Shown one piece after another: positions 31,636-46,505 of a stretch of DNA of 64,000 bases. The notes under the pieces are model-generated. The model did not search any database, was not told the DNA's origin, and was given only the letters and a program-made list of their open reading frames with translations. The stretch comes from Ganoderma boninense (lineage: Eukaryota; Basidiomycota; Agaricomycetes; Polyporales; Polyporaceae). Each line of letters begins with the position of its first letter. The first letter of the stretch is position 1. The position numbers and the translations under genes are program-made. The DNA lies in NCBI GenBank assembly GCA_002900995.3, contig CM035304.1, forward strand, positions 5,720,134 to 5,784,133, read 5' to 3'.

Positions 31636-34189
31636 ATGGATAAAACATCTTCAGTCGCAGCCGCCTTCCATGCAGGGAAGTTTCCATCCCAGCAGCAGAT
31701 TTCGAAAGCCATCGACAGTGCCCTGAGTTCCCCCTTCCTCACCGACCAACCGTTCAATGAAGTGGGCCAACTCAGTGAACAGGGACGAAAGCTGCAGGAT
31801 GGATTTCGCCAACTGCTTCTTGCTTACAAGAAGCTAGGCGACAACAAGAACGGTATGTTTCCTACCAACTTCTGCCTTGTTCTTCTCTTCTCATTATATC
31901 TATCTAGCCGACGACATCATTCAGGAGTCGCTTTGGCATCTTTCGGAAGTAGATGTGTCCAGTATCTCTGCGCCCATCCCCGAAGCTGGCACCGAGCAGG
32001 CCAAGGCTGACACTCGTGCGCTCACCCACGCTCTCCGCACCCTAGTTTCCGTCCTCTCCGAAAATCTCGCACACGAAGGTCGCTCGCTGTTCCATGACTT
32101 TGCCTCGTTCATGCGTCTCTCCCTCGCCGATGCCGCCCACCATCTCAGCGATAGGGCCCGCGGGGCCGCCGACGTCCTACGTGAGGTTGACAAAGAGGTC
32201 GAGCAGGGTGAACGGAGCGAGTTTGGCATCAAGCGCAAGGCTCAGGACCAACCAGAGGATACCGACGTGCGCGCGAAGTTCGAGAAGGGCATGGACACCG
32301 CCAAGGAGGTCGGTTCCAAGGCCATTGCTGCGGGACAGTCGACAGCACAAGCTGCTCAGGAGCTCGCGCAGCGCTCCAGTTCGCGCATCCAGGATGCATT
32401 CTACCAGGTTCGTGGTCTCCGGATGCTGTCGGCGCGGACCCCACTGACGTCATCGCTCATCGCAGACCTGCGATCGCGCACAGAGCGACAAGAGCTACCG
32501 CGAGTCCATCTCGACCATCTTCGACCTCTTCGACAAATGGATTAACCGCTGTCTCGACGCGGCCGGAGATGTGAACCAAGCGACGTCTCTCGACGCATTC
32601 ATCGACGACCCGACGACCGAGAAGCATCTTATCACCGCTATCCGTGGATTCCGCGAGTTCATGGAGCGCCTCGCGAATGGCAAGTCTCTCGACGGCTTCT
32701 TCGGGGCCCTCCGCGTGTGCGGCGTCGACATCCAACAAGACCCTGACATCCGTTCCTGGTTCGACAAGCTGCTCGCGCACCTCCACACCAGCCTCGACGA
32801 GCCTGGGTTCGTGCGCAGCGAGGAGGCGGAGAAGCAGCGTGAAGCACTCCGCAACGAGTGGGAGGAACTGATCAGCGAGGACTCGGAGGAGGGACGCAAG
32901 TGGAGCGCGGACTTTTCGGCACTCAAGCACGAGGCTACCGAGTTCCAGCGTGCGATAGACCAAGAGGAGGACCTCCGCGAGCTGCGTCGCGCCCGCGCCC
33001 GATTTGCAGAGGACGTCGAGAACATGCTCCTCATTACCAGCACTGCGGGCGCGCACACGTTCATGGATCGCGCGCCCTGGTTCTGGCAGGACGTCTTCAA
33101 CGTCCACCTCCCCAGAATTGTCCAGTCGATTAAGGATATACCTATTCCCAGGTTAGAGTCGTCACCGTCATACCTTGCTTATACATACACTCACTCTTGT
33201 TTAGGACCGAATACAAGGACAATGAAGTGGAGTTTGTGCTGGAGGACCTCGATATCTCGAAGTTCTCTCTGCTCCCCGGTCACGCATACATCCGCAACAT
33301 CACCGACATCGACATCAAAGCCCCCTCCCCCGGCAAGACGGACGTCGCGGTCGGCACGCTCACTCGGCTTTACCTTCAGGGACTGCAGCTCCAGTTCAAG
33401 GAGGTGTCGTTCTACTACAACGACAAGACTGCCACCATGGGGCCCTCCGAGATCAACGGCCTCCTCGAGTTCACGATCCCGCCGCAGGGCGTCGACATCG
33501 ACGTCGTCGTGCGGTCCATCCCGAACACCGCCGAGGGCCTGCGCGAGCGCCAGCGGCGCAACTCGTTCATCGACATCCAGCGCGTCGACGTCAAGGTGTC
33601 CGAGGACGCCGCGCTCGCGATCAAGGCGTCGAACCACCCGATCCTCGTGACGCTCTTCCGGCCCGTGATGCGCACGCGCCTGCGCGAGGCGATCGAGACC
33701 GTGCTCCGCGAGCAGATCCGCGGCACGCTCGAGCACCTCGACGCGCTCGCGTGGGACGTCGGCCGCCGCGCGGAGGTGTTCCAGGATACGGGCCTGCCGC
33801 GCGGCGCGAGCCTCGTCGCGGGCTTCTGGTCCGAGCTCGGGCATCTCCGCCGCACGCAGGAGCGCACGGCGAGCCTGCTGAGCGGCTGGAAGGCGACCGG
33901 CACGGGCGTGGTCAAGGAGGACAGGGAGCGGGACGTGCAGTTCGCGATGGGCGTCGAGCCGCAGGTGCTTCCTGGCAGGAAGCACGGGCCGAAGGGCACG
34001 TTCGCGGAGAGCTTTGAGGAGAGAGAGGAGGTGGAGGAGGTGCGGGGCGTGGTCGAACAGGCGAGGGAGACGGTGAAGGAGCAGGTGCGGAAAGTCAAGA
34101 CCTGGCAGGAAACCGTGCAGCACAAGACGGAGAGGGAGCGGCAGCGGCAGGGGTGGAGGAGCCCGGCCTTCGACTCGCTGTGGGCTTGA
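31636..34189 (+). CDS. HAM1-like protein (HAM1 N- and C-terminal domains)
   Basis: Four exons: 31636..31852, 31908..32407, 32466..33151, 33205..34189; 795 aa, all joins in frame with consensus splice sites. The family is recognised from the overall pattern: a helical, charged N-terminal region (IDSALSSPFLTDQPF, ISTIFDLFDKWINRC, FREFMERLANGKSLDGF, RAPWFWQDVFNVHLPRIV) followed by a beta-rich C-terminal part (EYKDNEVEFVLEDLDISKF, LPGHAYIRNITDIDI, ATMGPSEINGLLEFTIPPQG) that resembles lipid-binding TULIP/BPI-type folds. The end is a long basic/acidic coiled coil. No signal peptide. Proteins of this type are described as HAM1-like; the name refers to hyphal anastomosis, but I cannot confirm a role in fusion for this gene. 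Lipid transfer or membrane binding is the safer inference. Confidence 0.8.
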
Positions 34190-34676
34190 ACGCTGAATGT
34201 TGAGTCTGGTGTTTGATTTTTGTCTCTTGAGGGTGTTTGGATTTACGCATGGATGGCAATGTCGGGTGTAAGATAATATGCGGTTGAGCGTAATATACGA
34301 GCTTCTACCGTGATGACTCTCATTGCTGGTGCATTAGCGTGTCGGCGCGGTTCATACATGCAATATACTACTAGTAGTAGGGTTCATTCACGCAGCTTTG
34401 GGAATGTATTGTGCGTGTGGGAAAGAGTTGGTTGTTGCGTACCACGGTGCGTACGAAACTGACCAGGAAAGACGCACGACTTCCTGTACACCACGAAGTG
34501 GAATATATATAAGCGTGGTACAAGTACACGAGTACAAGCAGATAGCTAAGCCGGACAAGGAAAGCACGACAGAGTCATGGGAATAGAGATAGGCGACGAT
34601 GTAGCGCATAATTCGGAGGACGAAGAAAAGACAAAGAAAGTAGAGGGAGGACACCTTCGTATCTACAAGTCGATAT
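34190..34676. other. Convergent 3' region of HAM1-like and GH1 genes
   Basis: Contains the two 3' UTRs. A short CTACTAGTAGTAG palindrome-like string is at about 34368-34380. No gene seen. Confidence 0.6.
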
Positions 34677-38628
<3,952 letters not shown>

Positions 38629-40147
38629 ATGCCCGCTAAAGGCCTTGCAATCCTAGGTGCCGGTATCTTCGCCACAGAGGGTGAGTGGCCCGACCTTCCG
38701 AGCTCGAGAAAACTCCGGAGATTAACCAGCCTGCGCTTACACCCCCTTGCTCCCCGCGCCCCATCGCTTCGCACCCCGCACCCGCGATCGCGCTCGATCA
38801 GCCCACTTGCCCTCTCTTGCGAAGCTCCGCGACGCGTTCAGCCTCAAGGCCGTCTATTCGCGGTCAAACAAGAGCGCATCGGCCTTTGCCAATGATGCCA
38901 AGGAGGTCCTCCAGCTCCAGGCACCTCCGGATGTGTATCACGACGAGGACTCCAAAGTGTCTCTGGACGTCCTCCTTGGCCGACCGGATGTTGATGCTGT
39001 AATTGTGGTCCTGCCCATTACCGTCCAGCCAACGATCATCCTCAAGGCCCTCGCCGCGGGGAAGCATGTCCTCAGCGAGAAGCCCGTCGCGCCGGATGTG
39101 AGCAGGGGCCGCGCACTCATCCAGGAGTATGAGACCAAATACAAGCCCAAGGGCCTCGTCTGGCGTGTCGCGGAGAACTTCGAGGCTGAGCCGGGCTACC
39201 TCGCAGCCCGCCGCATCGTCGGGGAGGGCAAGCTCGGCAAGATCACCTACTTCAATGCCCGCTCGTACAACTGGATCGACGAGACCTCGAAATGGTACAA
39301 CACCCCCTGGCGCACGGCCCCTGATGTGAACCCTATTCTTCTTCTGTTTAGTTATGCACGATGTGCTTACTTGTTTATTCGACTCGCATTCCTCGTTCGG
39401 GCCACGCCTCCGTGACAGTACCAAGGTGGCTTCCTGGTATGTTCTCCCGCTTATCGCTGCTGCAGCAATAGGTGCCTGACCTGCCTTCACCCGGGACTCG
39501 CCAACTTGCTGGGCTCAGCTCGACGGCGGCGTTGTAAGTACCTTTCCCACTACACATGTAACGTGCCTGAGACTCACCAAACCCCCCACCGCCGACGTTT
39601 TCCGGACTCGGTGCCGATTCACCCGTGAAAACTGAATTGCACGAAACAGCACACCATAGCGGCGCTGCGCATGATCCTGGACTCCCCGTTCACGACGCTC
39701 TCGGCACACGCGTCGCTCGCGAAGGACATACTTCCGCCCCACGATACAATCAATGCGATCGCGCGCGTCGCCAATGGCGCGCACGGCATCGTCGAACTCT
39801 CGTGGGGCACTCCGGTGCCCTCTCGCGTCACCAACGCCCACAACAGCATCTCCGTCACCGGCACGGACGGCTGGCTCGAGGTAACGCGCGCGCCCGGGGT
39901 CTTCCGCATCACCGTCAAGACTGCGACACGGGATGAGAAGGGGAAGCGTGTCGGTGAGCAGACGGAGGTCATCGAGGAGAAGGAGGTCGGGGTCCAGTTC
40001 GAGATCGCAGGCTTCTTGGAGGCGCTGGACGGGAAGGACGACGGGCTGGACGGCCCACGGGGCACGCTCGTCGACGTTGCGTTCATTGAGGCCGCGCTCA
40101 ACAGCGGCGGCGCGCCGGTCGACGTCGCGAAGCTTGCGCAAATGTAG
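38629..40147 (+). CDS. Gfo/Idh/MocA-family oxidoreductase with two micro-exons
   Basis: NAD(P)-dependent dehydrogenase of the Gfo/Idh/MocA family; substrate unknown. Exons: 38629..38680, 38802..39325, 39419..39436 (18 nt), 39519..39533 (15 nt), 39650..40147; 368 aa. The Rossmann start is GLAILGAGIFATEAHLPSLA, with intron 1 inside it. Then come AVIVVLPITVQP, the family signature LSEKPVAPD (EKP), and WRVAENFEAEPGYLAARRIV. The micro-exons encode YQGGFL and LDGGV, which with the next exon make the conserved GGFLLDGGVHTIAALRMI, so both are real. The C-terminal half is the beta-sheet domain (HGIVELSWGTPVPS, NSISVTGTDGWLEV). No targeting signal. Divergent from the GH1 gene, which may hint at sugar metabolism (inference). 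Confidence 0.93.
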
Positions 40148-41587
40148 ATAGTGAGCCTTGGCATGCAACTGTTATGGAAGAAGTCAAATTCATGTAACGT
40201 AGTGCTATATTTTGCGTGAAATGAATGAAAGAGCTCGCTCTAAGCTCGCACCTCGCACACAGACGACGATTTGAACAGCCCGGTAGTCTCGAGGTTACGG
40301 CGACAGGGTTCACACCCTTGAACCCAATGGCTCTCAAAATGCAGGTTCTTCACATGCTTCCACTTCCAAGTACCCTCATCTCCGGCCGCCGTCGGAAGCA
40401 TGAACCTCCCGCGCGCACTCAACCATGGCCTCGGGATACGTGCCAGACAGCACTACCGGAGGCATTAGGCCAACCACCCATGGCCCAAGCCCTTGAGGCC
40501 AGAAAGGATGGAAGCCCAACGAACCGAAGCACTCGTCCCGCAGATTTCTCGGCGAATTCTCCACGGTGATCCACGAGCGCGCGCTAGGGGCTACTGCGTC
40601 GCGAGGGCCGACATAGTCAAGGATTGCGAACACGAGCTTAGAATAGTGCCAGTGTCCACGGGTTATGAGGATAGAATAGATAGAGCGGGTAGATAAGGTG
40701 CGCGTGCGAGGGGAAAGCAGGTCGACGGGAAGCTCTGCGGAGTCCCCGCCGAAGGGAAGGCTGTAGCCTGTAAACATGCTCGCGTCGGCGAGAGCATCGT
40801 CGGGCGCCGAGACTGCACCCTGAATGCTCTCGTCGACGTCGGCAGCCCGGCCTACACGCGTCTAGCCAAGTCAAACGTTGCTGTAGGGGAGTAGGAACAT
40901 TGGCATGTCTCGTGGAGCGAGCCTTGTGCGTAAAGGAGAAAGAAGGTACATATGGATCGTCGACGACCGGAATGACAACGCTGACGTGCACGACACTCAC
41001 TATTTCAATCAGCAGAAGCGCAGGACCCTGATAACCATCGTTGAAACGATAGAATACCGAGCGCGGTTCCCTCAGCGCGGAGACGGAGGTCGCAACCGCA
41101 CGCTAAACTTGGACGCACGGGTTCCCAGACGCAGGGTGAGAGGCCGGGAACGCAGGCGGCAGCATAAGGTGGGTCCACATTGACAACAGTGTAAGTGGAA
41201 TTCAGAGTAAAACGAACATGAGTCTAAGCCAATGGCATTTCCTAAAGGCGACACACGGCGCACCTCTTAGATTGCACGAGAGATCGACTGAAGCATCCGC
41301 AGCAGGCGTGTGGGGCGGGTTCGTTCTGGCGGAACGGTTGTGCGATTTAGGGCAGGAATGTGTGAAACGGTGGGCGGCACTTCACGACCACAGTAACGGC
41401 GCAATGGGGCGGATTCCCCGGGGGTCATTAGCTGACGCATGTTTTGCCTTCTTCGAATACACGCAGGGGCTGGGGGTGTTTGTAAAACGGAGAAAGCAGG
41501 GAGAGCCCCTCGCTGTTTCTTACATGAATGTTGCTGGTGCCTGCGCATAGAACGGGGCTAAGTGGGCGAACGACAAGCTTGTGTGCA
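40148..41587. other. Spacer with one doubtful minus-strand frame
   Basis: An open frame on the minus strand (40376-40777) can be extended upstream through a TAG acceptor-like site to about 40860, reading DESIQGAVSAPDDALADASM and TGYSLPFGGDSAELPVDLL. It matches no family I know, and no start could be fixed. The stretch at about 40263-40335 has tRNA-like words but does not fold. Otherwise nothing. Confidence 0.4.
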
Positions 41588-43554
41588 TTACCGAAAGCGA
41601 TCCTCGTAGCTACTATATATTATTGCTGAGAGCGCGGAGACTTCCCTGGCGTCCGCGAGACCCTGCGCGTTGATCCGATCCCGTCAGTTGTGCATAGGTA
41701 GACGTATATGAACGAGAGACGCACATCGACAAGCTCGTTTGGCAGACCTTCCAGGGCCAAATGGCACCATCTCGCCAATCCGGGGAGCATCGCGGCAAGC
41801 CGCTCGCGAGGCTCCTGCCCGGCAATAACGTTGTCTCCTTGCTCGTGGTAGGAACCGAAGACGTGCTTCTCTACCCCGCGGAAGAGGACATCCGTCGCCC
41901 GGTCGAGACATACCTCGAGAACACGTTCAAACGAACCCGACGCAACGTGGGTGCGCGTCTCCGAGAGGAAGGCGTCGAAGGTGGGATCGTGTACAGTTGC
42001 GAGCCATGCGGGGATACCACCCTGGGTGAGCACATGCTGAAGAGTCTCGGGCGTGGGTGGGAGAAGCGTGGACATGAAGCTAGAAACATAGAAAAGCGGT
42101 AAGAATAGGCTAAGGATGAGGACTATTGTGGTCCGACCATTATGAAGAGCCGGATGGAAACACATACTTTATTCGACGCTCTTTACCCTCGAACGTCACC
42201 TCGTATTCCACCCGGCGACGGACATCGCAAATCAAACGGTGAAGATCTGCAGCTGATAGCTTGGTCTTCAAAGATACACTACAGTCCGAAGAGGTGACGA
42301 AATGGAGGAATTAGGACCATGAAGGACAACATACCTTTCAAACACCTCCTCAACGCCTCTTCGCACGCGTTCCCCAACGTCCTTCCAACCAACGTGGAGG
42401 ATCCACCAGCTGAGTGTGAGAAACTTGCGTTCGGTCTCCTCGCTGACAGTCTCCGACTCCTCGAGCTCATCGGTCTCTGCATCTTCCAGACTCTTGTCTC
42501 CCCAAAACAGTGAGTACACGGATGTACTGTACTGCAACTGCTCCCGCACACGCTCATCACGTTCTTGTTGAATCATGGACTGTATGTATTTGGAGCGTCC
42601 AAGCATGTTGAGTTGGATGTGGGTAAAGAGGGAAAGGAGAGTCATGGAGTAGATTACGGTCAATGTCCGAGTAAATGCTAATGAAAGATCAACACGTGCA
42701 AGTGCTTCGCGGACAACAATTGTTACGCACTGAGTATTTTGACCTCTCTCCACAACTCCGCCTTGCTCCTCGTTCCAGGACTCAGCACGTCGAGCTGTTT
42801 TGCCTGCATATGTATATGCGCTTAAAAAGCAGGAATATGTCGACGAGAAATTACGCACCGGCGATGCAGAGGGTCCTAGGCCAGAGGAACCCGACGCGGA
42901 GCCTGTTGAAAGGACGGAATCGGAGAGGGTTCCACCGAGGCTTGACCTTGGGGAGCCGGACGCTCCACCTTCCCTCGATGCAGGGAACACTTGTGATGAT
43001 CCTTGGGAAGGAAATTGGTCGACCCAGCTTGTAGACGACGTCGACATATCCGTGGGTGTGGCATCCACGGAAGAAATCACGGAGACGGACCCATTCTCCG
43101 AGCGCATGTCTGGCTCATGATTGCGAACGTTGTCCACGCTCGACGCGAGGCTCGACTCAGACGGCGCGGTGGGGTGCTGCAGCTCTATGCGTGCCTTGGG
43201 TGCTTTGGAATAGGACTGGAGCTCCTGTGTTACACCCTCGACGTCCATGCCTTCAAGGATGTGGGTGCCCAGCGTTGGGAGCAGCGCCATGACGGTGAAT
43301 GAGATGTCTTGTTGGTTCTGCTCGAACCTTCTCCGGAGACTACATTCACCACACTCAGGCTCAGAGATATATGGGAAGAGAACAAATAGCACTCACTTCT
43401 CTCGGGCCGCTCTCTCCTGGAGGATGGAGTTCCGAACATCGTCGAGTCGTTGGGAGACATACCGGCCGATCATGTATGCGCCGCCGACGTACCCCGCGAC
43501 CTTGGTGAGACCGCGGCGACGTTCATGAAAGTAGTTGCCCAGGGCATGAAACAT
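41588..43554 (-). CDS. PEX3: Peroxin-3, peroxisomal membrane biogenesis factor
   Basis: Membrane anchor for PEX19 and essential for inserting peroxisomal membrane proteins. The first exon is 43397..43554 (MFHALGNYFHERRRGLTKVA, then GYVGGAYMIGRYVSQRLDDV), holding the N-terminal membrane segment. Exon 2 starts at 43339 with NLRRRFEQNQQDISFTVMAL and LPTLGTHILEGMDVEGVTQE. Further exons carry SKAELWREVKIL joined to TFTRTLTVIYSMTLLSLFTH and IQLNMLGRSKYIQSM, then FLTLSWWILHVGWKDVGERV, SLKTKLSAADLHRLICDVRR and TLLPPTPETLQHVLTQGGIP. The last exon ends EVSALSAIIYSSYEDRF at the TAA 41588-41590. These blocks follow the PEX3 family order from end to end. A Ser-rich insert (about 130-230) is longer than in yeast. 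Some middle exon borders were not fixed to the base. It shares a 169-bp promoter with the next gene. Confidence 0.92.
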
Positions 43555-43723
43555 AACGAGATGGTGGTGGCATGCAGAAGGCAGATGTTGAGGACGCGCA
43601 CAGTGTTGCCCAGCTCGCGTCCAACACCGGGCAAGTAGCCGGCGCTGTCAAACACGTGCGCCTCACCGTCGCTTACGCTGACCCAACAACCTTTTCCTCC
43701 TACTATCATCTACTCGTCTCGAC
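43555..43723. promoter_or_regulatory. Bidirectional promoter of PEX3 and the 82-aa protein gene
   Basis: Only 169 bases separate the two start codons, so 5' UTRs and promoter elements of both genes must lie here. No TATA box is obvious. Confidence 0.7.
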
Positions 43724-44247
43724 ATGGTACGTTTCCTCCTCCGGCGATAAGAAGGGCACTGGCGCGGAGTTCTCATGATGCTCATGGTTTAGGGAGGAGG
43801 AGCGAGATATCCTTACCCGAAAGCGGTCTGGGCGCCATCTGGTATGTGCCCGTTGTCCATCACGCAACCCACCACCCGTCCGTTGGACGTTGTGAGGTCT
43901 CTAAACCCGTTTCGCTAGGTGGTTGGTGGACGAGACCTGCAAATTGGAAGTCTAACACCGCCATCGCATTCGCTGGCATCTTCGCTGTCGCCTACGGTGT
44001 TTTCACAGTCAGCGCCGACAAGGAGGTGCGTTTCCTCTCGTCACTGTTTGGCAGTGTGGTCAGCACAGTAACCCGTGAACTGTCCTTCCCTGTCCAGAGG
44101 CGACTTGTTGAGCCATCCCGCCCCATACCTTCGATGAGCGTGCGTATACGGATCATGTCATCCCGACGCAGACACGACTGACCCCTGGTTTGCTTGTAGT
44201 GGACAAGGCAATACCGGGAGCAGAAGGAGACCTCGAATGCACAATAG
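43724..44247 (+). CDS. Small single-TM protein, 82 aa, five exons
   Basis: Exons: 43724..43726, 43793..43841, 43919..44025, 44098..44139, 44200..44247. The first coding exon is only the ATG, followed directly by a GTACGT donor. The protein reads MGGGARYPYPKAVWAPSGGW, then WTRPANWKSNTAIAFAGIFA, VAYGVFTVSADKE, RRLVEPSRPIPSMS and WTRQYREQKETSNAQ. One membrane segment (TAIAFAGIFAVAYGVFTV) sits in the middle. The Gly/Tyr/Pro/Trp-rich N-terminus resembles small conserved fungal proteins that I believe are mitochondrial inner-membrane components, but I cannot name the family with certainty. The consistent splice frames across four introns make the gene convincing. It was too short and too split to appear as one open frame. 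Confidence 0.8.
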
Positions 44248-44839
44248 AATAGAGATCTGCCCTCGCTGTGTTCTGTGCTCTTGACAATCAAAGCTCTCCA
44301 TCCCTCTGTTGTCACCATGGGCTATGAAGTCTGTTTGGCAAACGTTTGGAAGTTCCGGAGATTATCCGCAGGGTTGCGGCATGGTACGTGTCTCCGTTCT
44401 TCTATCTATCAGAAGCATCCCTCTCAAGCCACCTCATCTTCTAGTTCGTGCCATTCAAACTTTCCCTACGTCCTATGGCATAGTGATGATCCCGTCGGAG
44501 AAACTTGACGTTCGTCCGTCTTCCATTCGAATAACTGCATTCTACCGTCCGACTATCATTGCATGGAACCGTTGAGAAGGAATCCAGGATAGTTTTCAAA
44601 GTAACGGTGGGTCAGAGTCATGCCGATGGATAGTCAGGAGAAAGTGCGGAGAAGCTGTCTCAGCATATCCAGTCAAAGCGTCACCTACCAGGGACGCCGT
44701 ATTGATTATTCCCAGCATACAGGTACAACATATCCAAATTGTGCCAGCCATGCAACCCGCTCTCCAAAATCGCTATCTTCCTTGGGTATCCTCTACTCCG
44801 CCAGTGCTAGACTCTAGATCCCCTGAGTTACCTTCCATC
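44248..44839. other. Spacer, nothing recognised
   Basis: Short frames (44275-44508, 44309-44575, 44620-44817 on +) show no domain. Probably the 3' UTRs of the two converging genes. Confidence 0.5.
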
Positions 44840-45673
44840 TCAACCAGGGCTCTGCTGCAATACCATGGCGTACGACGCATGACGGTGCTTCTCGTCCTCG
44901 ATGGCCTCCCATTCGTCAACCTCAAACTCATCCTCCGACCCAATCTCCCACTCCTCCCATGCGTCGTCGTCCTCTAGCGCGATCACCCTCCGTACGGTCT
45001 GGACGACTTCGTACTCCTTCGCCGGGCCTAGGAAAGGAAAGAGAAGAACGCGACATCAGCACCCGACTGACCTCGCTCAAGGAGCAAGGAACCGCCTCCC
45101 ACCTCGCGGCTTAGCCGGCTTCGCGATATCCAAGATGTGCACCTCGACACGACCGCGCGTGTCCTCTTCGGCGCTGTACTGGCTCTCCCCAGCCCACTCG
45201 CGCTCCCACTCCTCCTGCACGTCCACCTCGTAGGCGCCACGCGCCTGGTCATACTCGGGCCCCGTCGCGGGCCTGTAGACTTGTCCAGGCGGCGAGTGCA
45301 TCTGCCGGTATATCCTCGGGACGGTCTTGGGCTGCTTCCACGGTTTGGCCGGGGGCGCGACGAGCTCGGGCGCAAGCACCTTCTGTATTCCAGGATCGGG
45401 ATCGGCACCCGCGTCAGCGAGGGGTCCAGGCGTCGGAAGAGAGAGGAGGGGCATGTGCGGGAGCGGGGGCAGGATCAGAGGAGGGAGAGGGAAAGGGATC
45501 GCGGGAAGAGGACGGGTCGATGGATGCGGTGCGTGGGGTGGCGGGCTTACCAATGGTTGGTGCGGGTTCAGGGCCTTCAGCGGCGCGAGAACCATCTTCC
45601 TGGGGGTATCCGCGCCTTGGTGGATGGGCCGCACGACAACGGTGTCGGTCTTCTTGCTACGGACTCGAGGCAT
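44840..45673 (-). CDS. Proline-rich protein with acidic C-terminus, unknown
   Basis: Two exons, 45103..45673 and 44840..45027 (252 aa), joined by an intron with donor GTGGGA and acceptor CCTAG that restores frame. The start is MPRVRSKKTDTVVVRPIHQG. A long Pro/Leu-rich low-complexity middle follows, then KPWKQPKTVPRIYRQMHSPP, PATGPEYDQARGAYEVDVQE and EWEREWAGESQYSAEEDTRG. The C-terminal exon is strongly acidic with Trp (VIALEDDDAWEEWEIGSEDE, VDEWEAIEDEKHRHASYAM). No known domain, signal peptide or TM segment. The conserved-looking parts are the end of exon 1 and exon 2. Function not assigned. Confidence 0.7.
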
Positions 45674-46505
45674 TTTCGGGTATGTGGTGTAGGTGTGGAG
45701 GTTGGTGTGGTGAGGTATACAAGGGCGAGCGAGGCTCAGTCAAGTGTGGCTGGGGATCGACTCCCGAGGTGAGTGTGGTAGTTTCTTCGCTATCGTTGAG
45801 GCCGGCTGATATATGTTCTGTCTGCAGGTGACTCATTGTGAGTCGCGGTGGTCGGCATAGATATCGAATTCGTTCCTGCTGTCGCGGATGTGAATACAAT
45901 GTCAGGCCAGCTGTCGCCCACTGTCACTCCGTGACTCGCTTGAAGGAGTCAATGTATCGCATGGACTATCTGTCGAGCGTGAGCGGCGGAACCGCACCTC
46001 CTCCGAGAACGGGTGCGGTGACGTGGCGGTGCCGCCAGCTGAAGCGGTGACTCACGACGCATTCGTTGAACGTGAATGTCTGTTGCATAAACATAGCTCC
46101 TAGAGTATCTCATCGGTGTATCCGTCAGCCGTGGAACAAAATTCAAAGACAAAACCAGCTCTTACTGGGAGATTTCGTGAGAAGACGGCGTGTTTCGCCC
46201 AGAGATTTCAAAGACGACTTCATGTGTCCAGCCCCTCCTAACACTTCATCTGGGGTACGCCAGCTCCAAGACACCAAGTGTTCCTACACTGGGCGAGAAA
46301 TCGAAGACTTGGTCACGCACCAGGAAAGAACAGCAATATGGCGGCAAGAAGAGAGCTATTTGGCGAATGTATTGCCCAGCCTATCGCAGGATAGAAGCCC
46401 AGCCCGTTAGGTCGATACATCATCACGATCCTCGCCGACAGCACTAGCCATGCTGGTCCCTTGCCACTACTTAGTGCTGCCTCTCGGACCTCCACACCGT
46501 GCATC
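45674..46505. other. Spacer, nothing recognised
   Basis: Open frames 45838-46050, 46066-46410 and 46190-46447 (+) have no recognisable content. Probably contains the upstream region of the proline-rich gene and the 3' end of HET-D. Confidence 0.5.

Noticed and set aside
33191..34123. Minus-strand frame of 310 codons
   Set aside because: Antisense to the HAM1-like gene, which has better motifs and splice sites.
40263..40335. tRNA-like words (GTTCACACCC, ACGATTTGAAC)
   Set aside because: No matching acceptor stem or anticodon arm could be drawn, and the T loop lacks TTCRA.
40376..40777. Minus-strand open frame of 133 codons
   Set aside because: No family recognised and no start or splice structure fixed; kept only as a note in the spacer entry.
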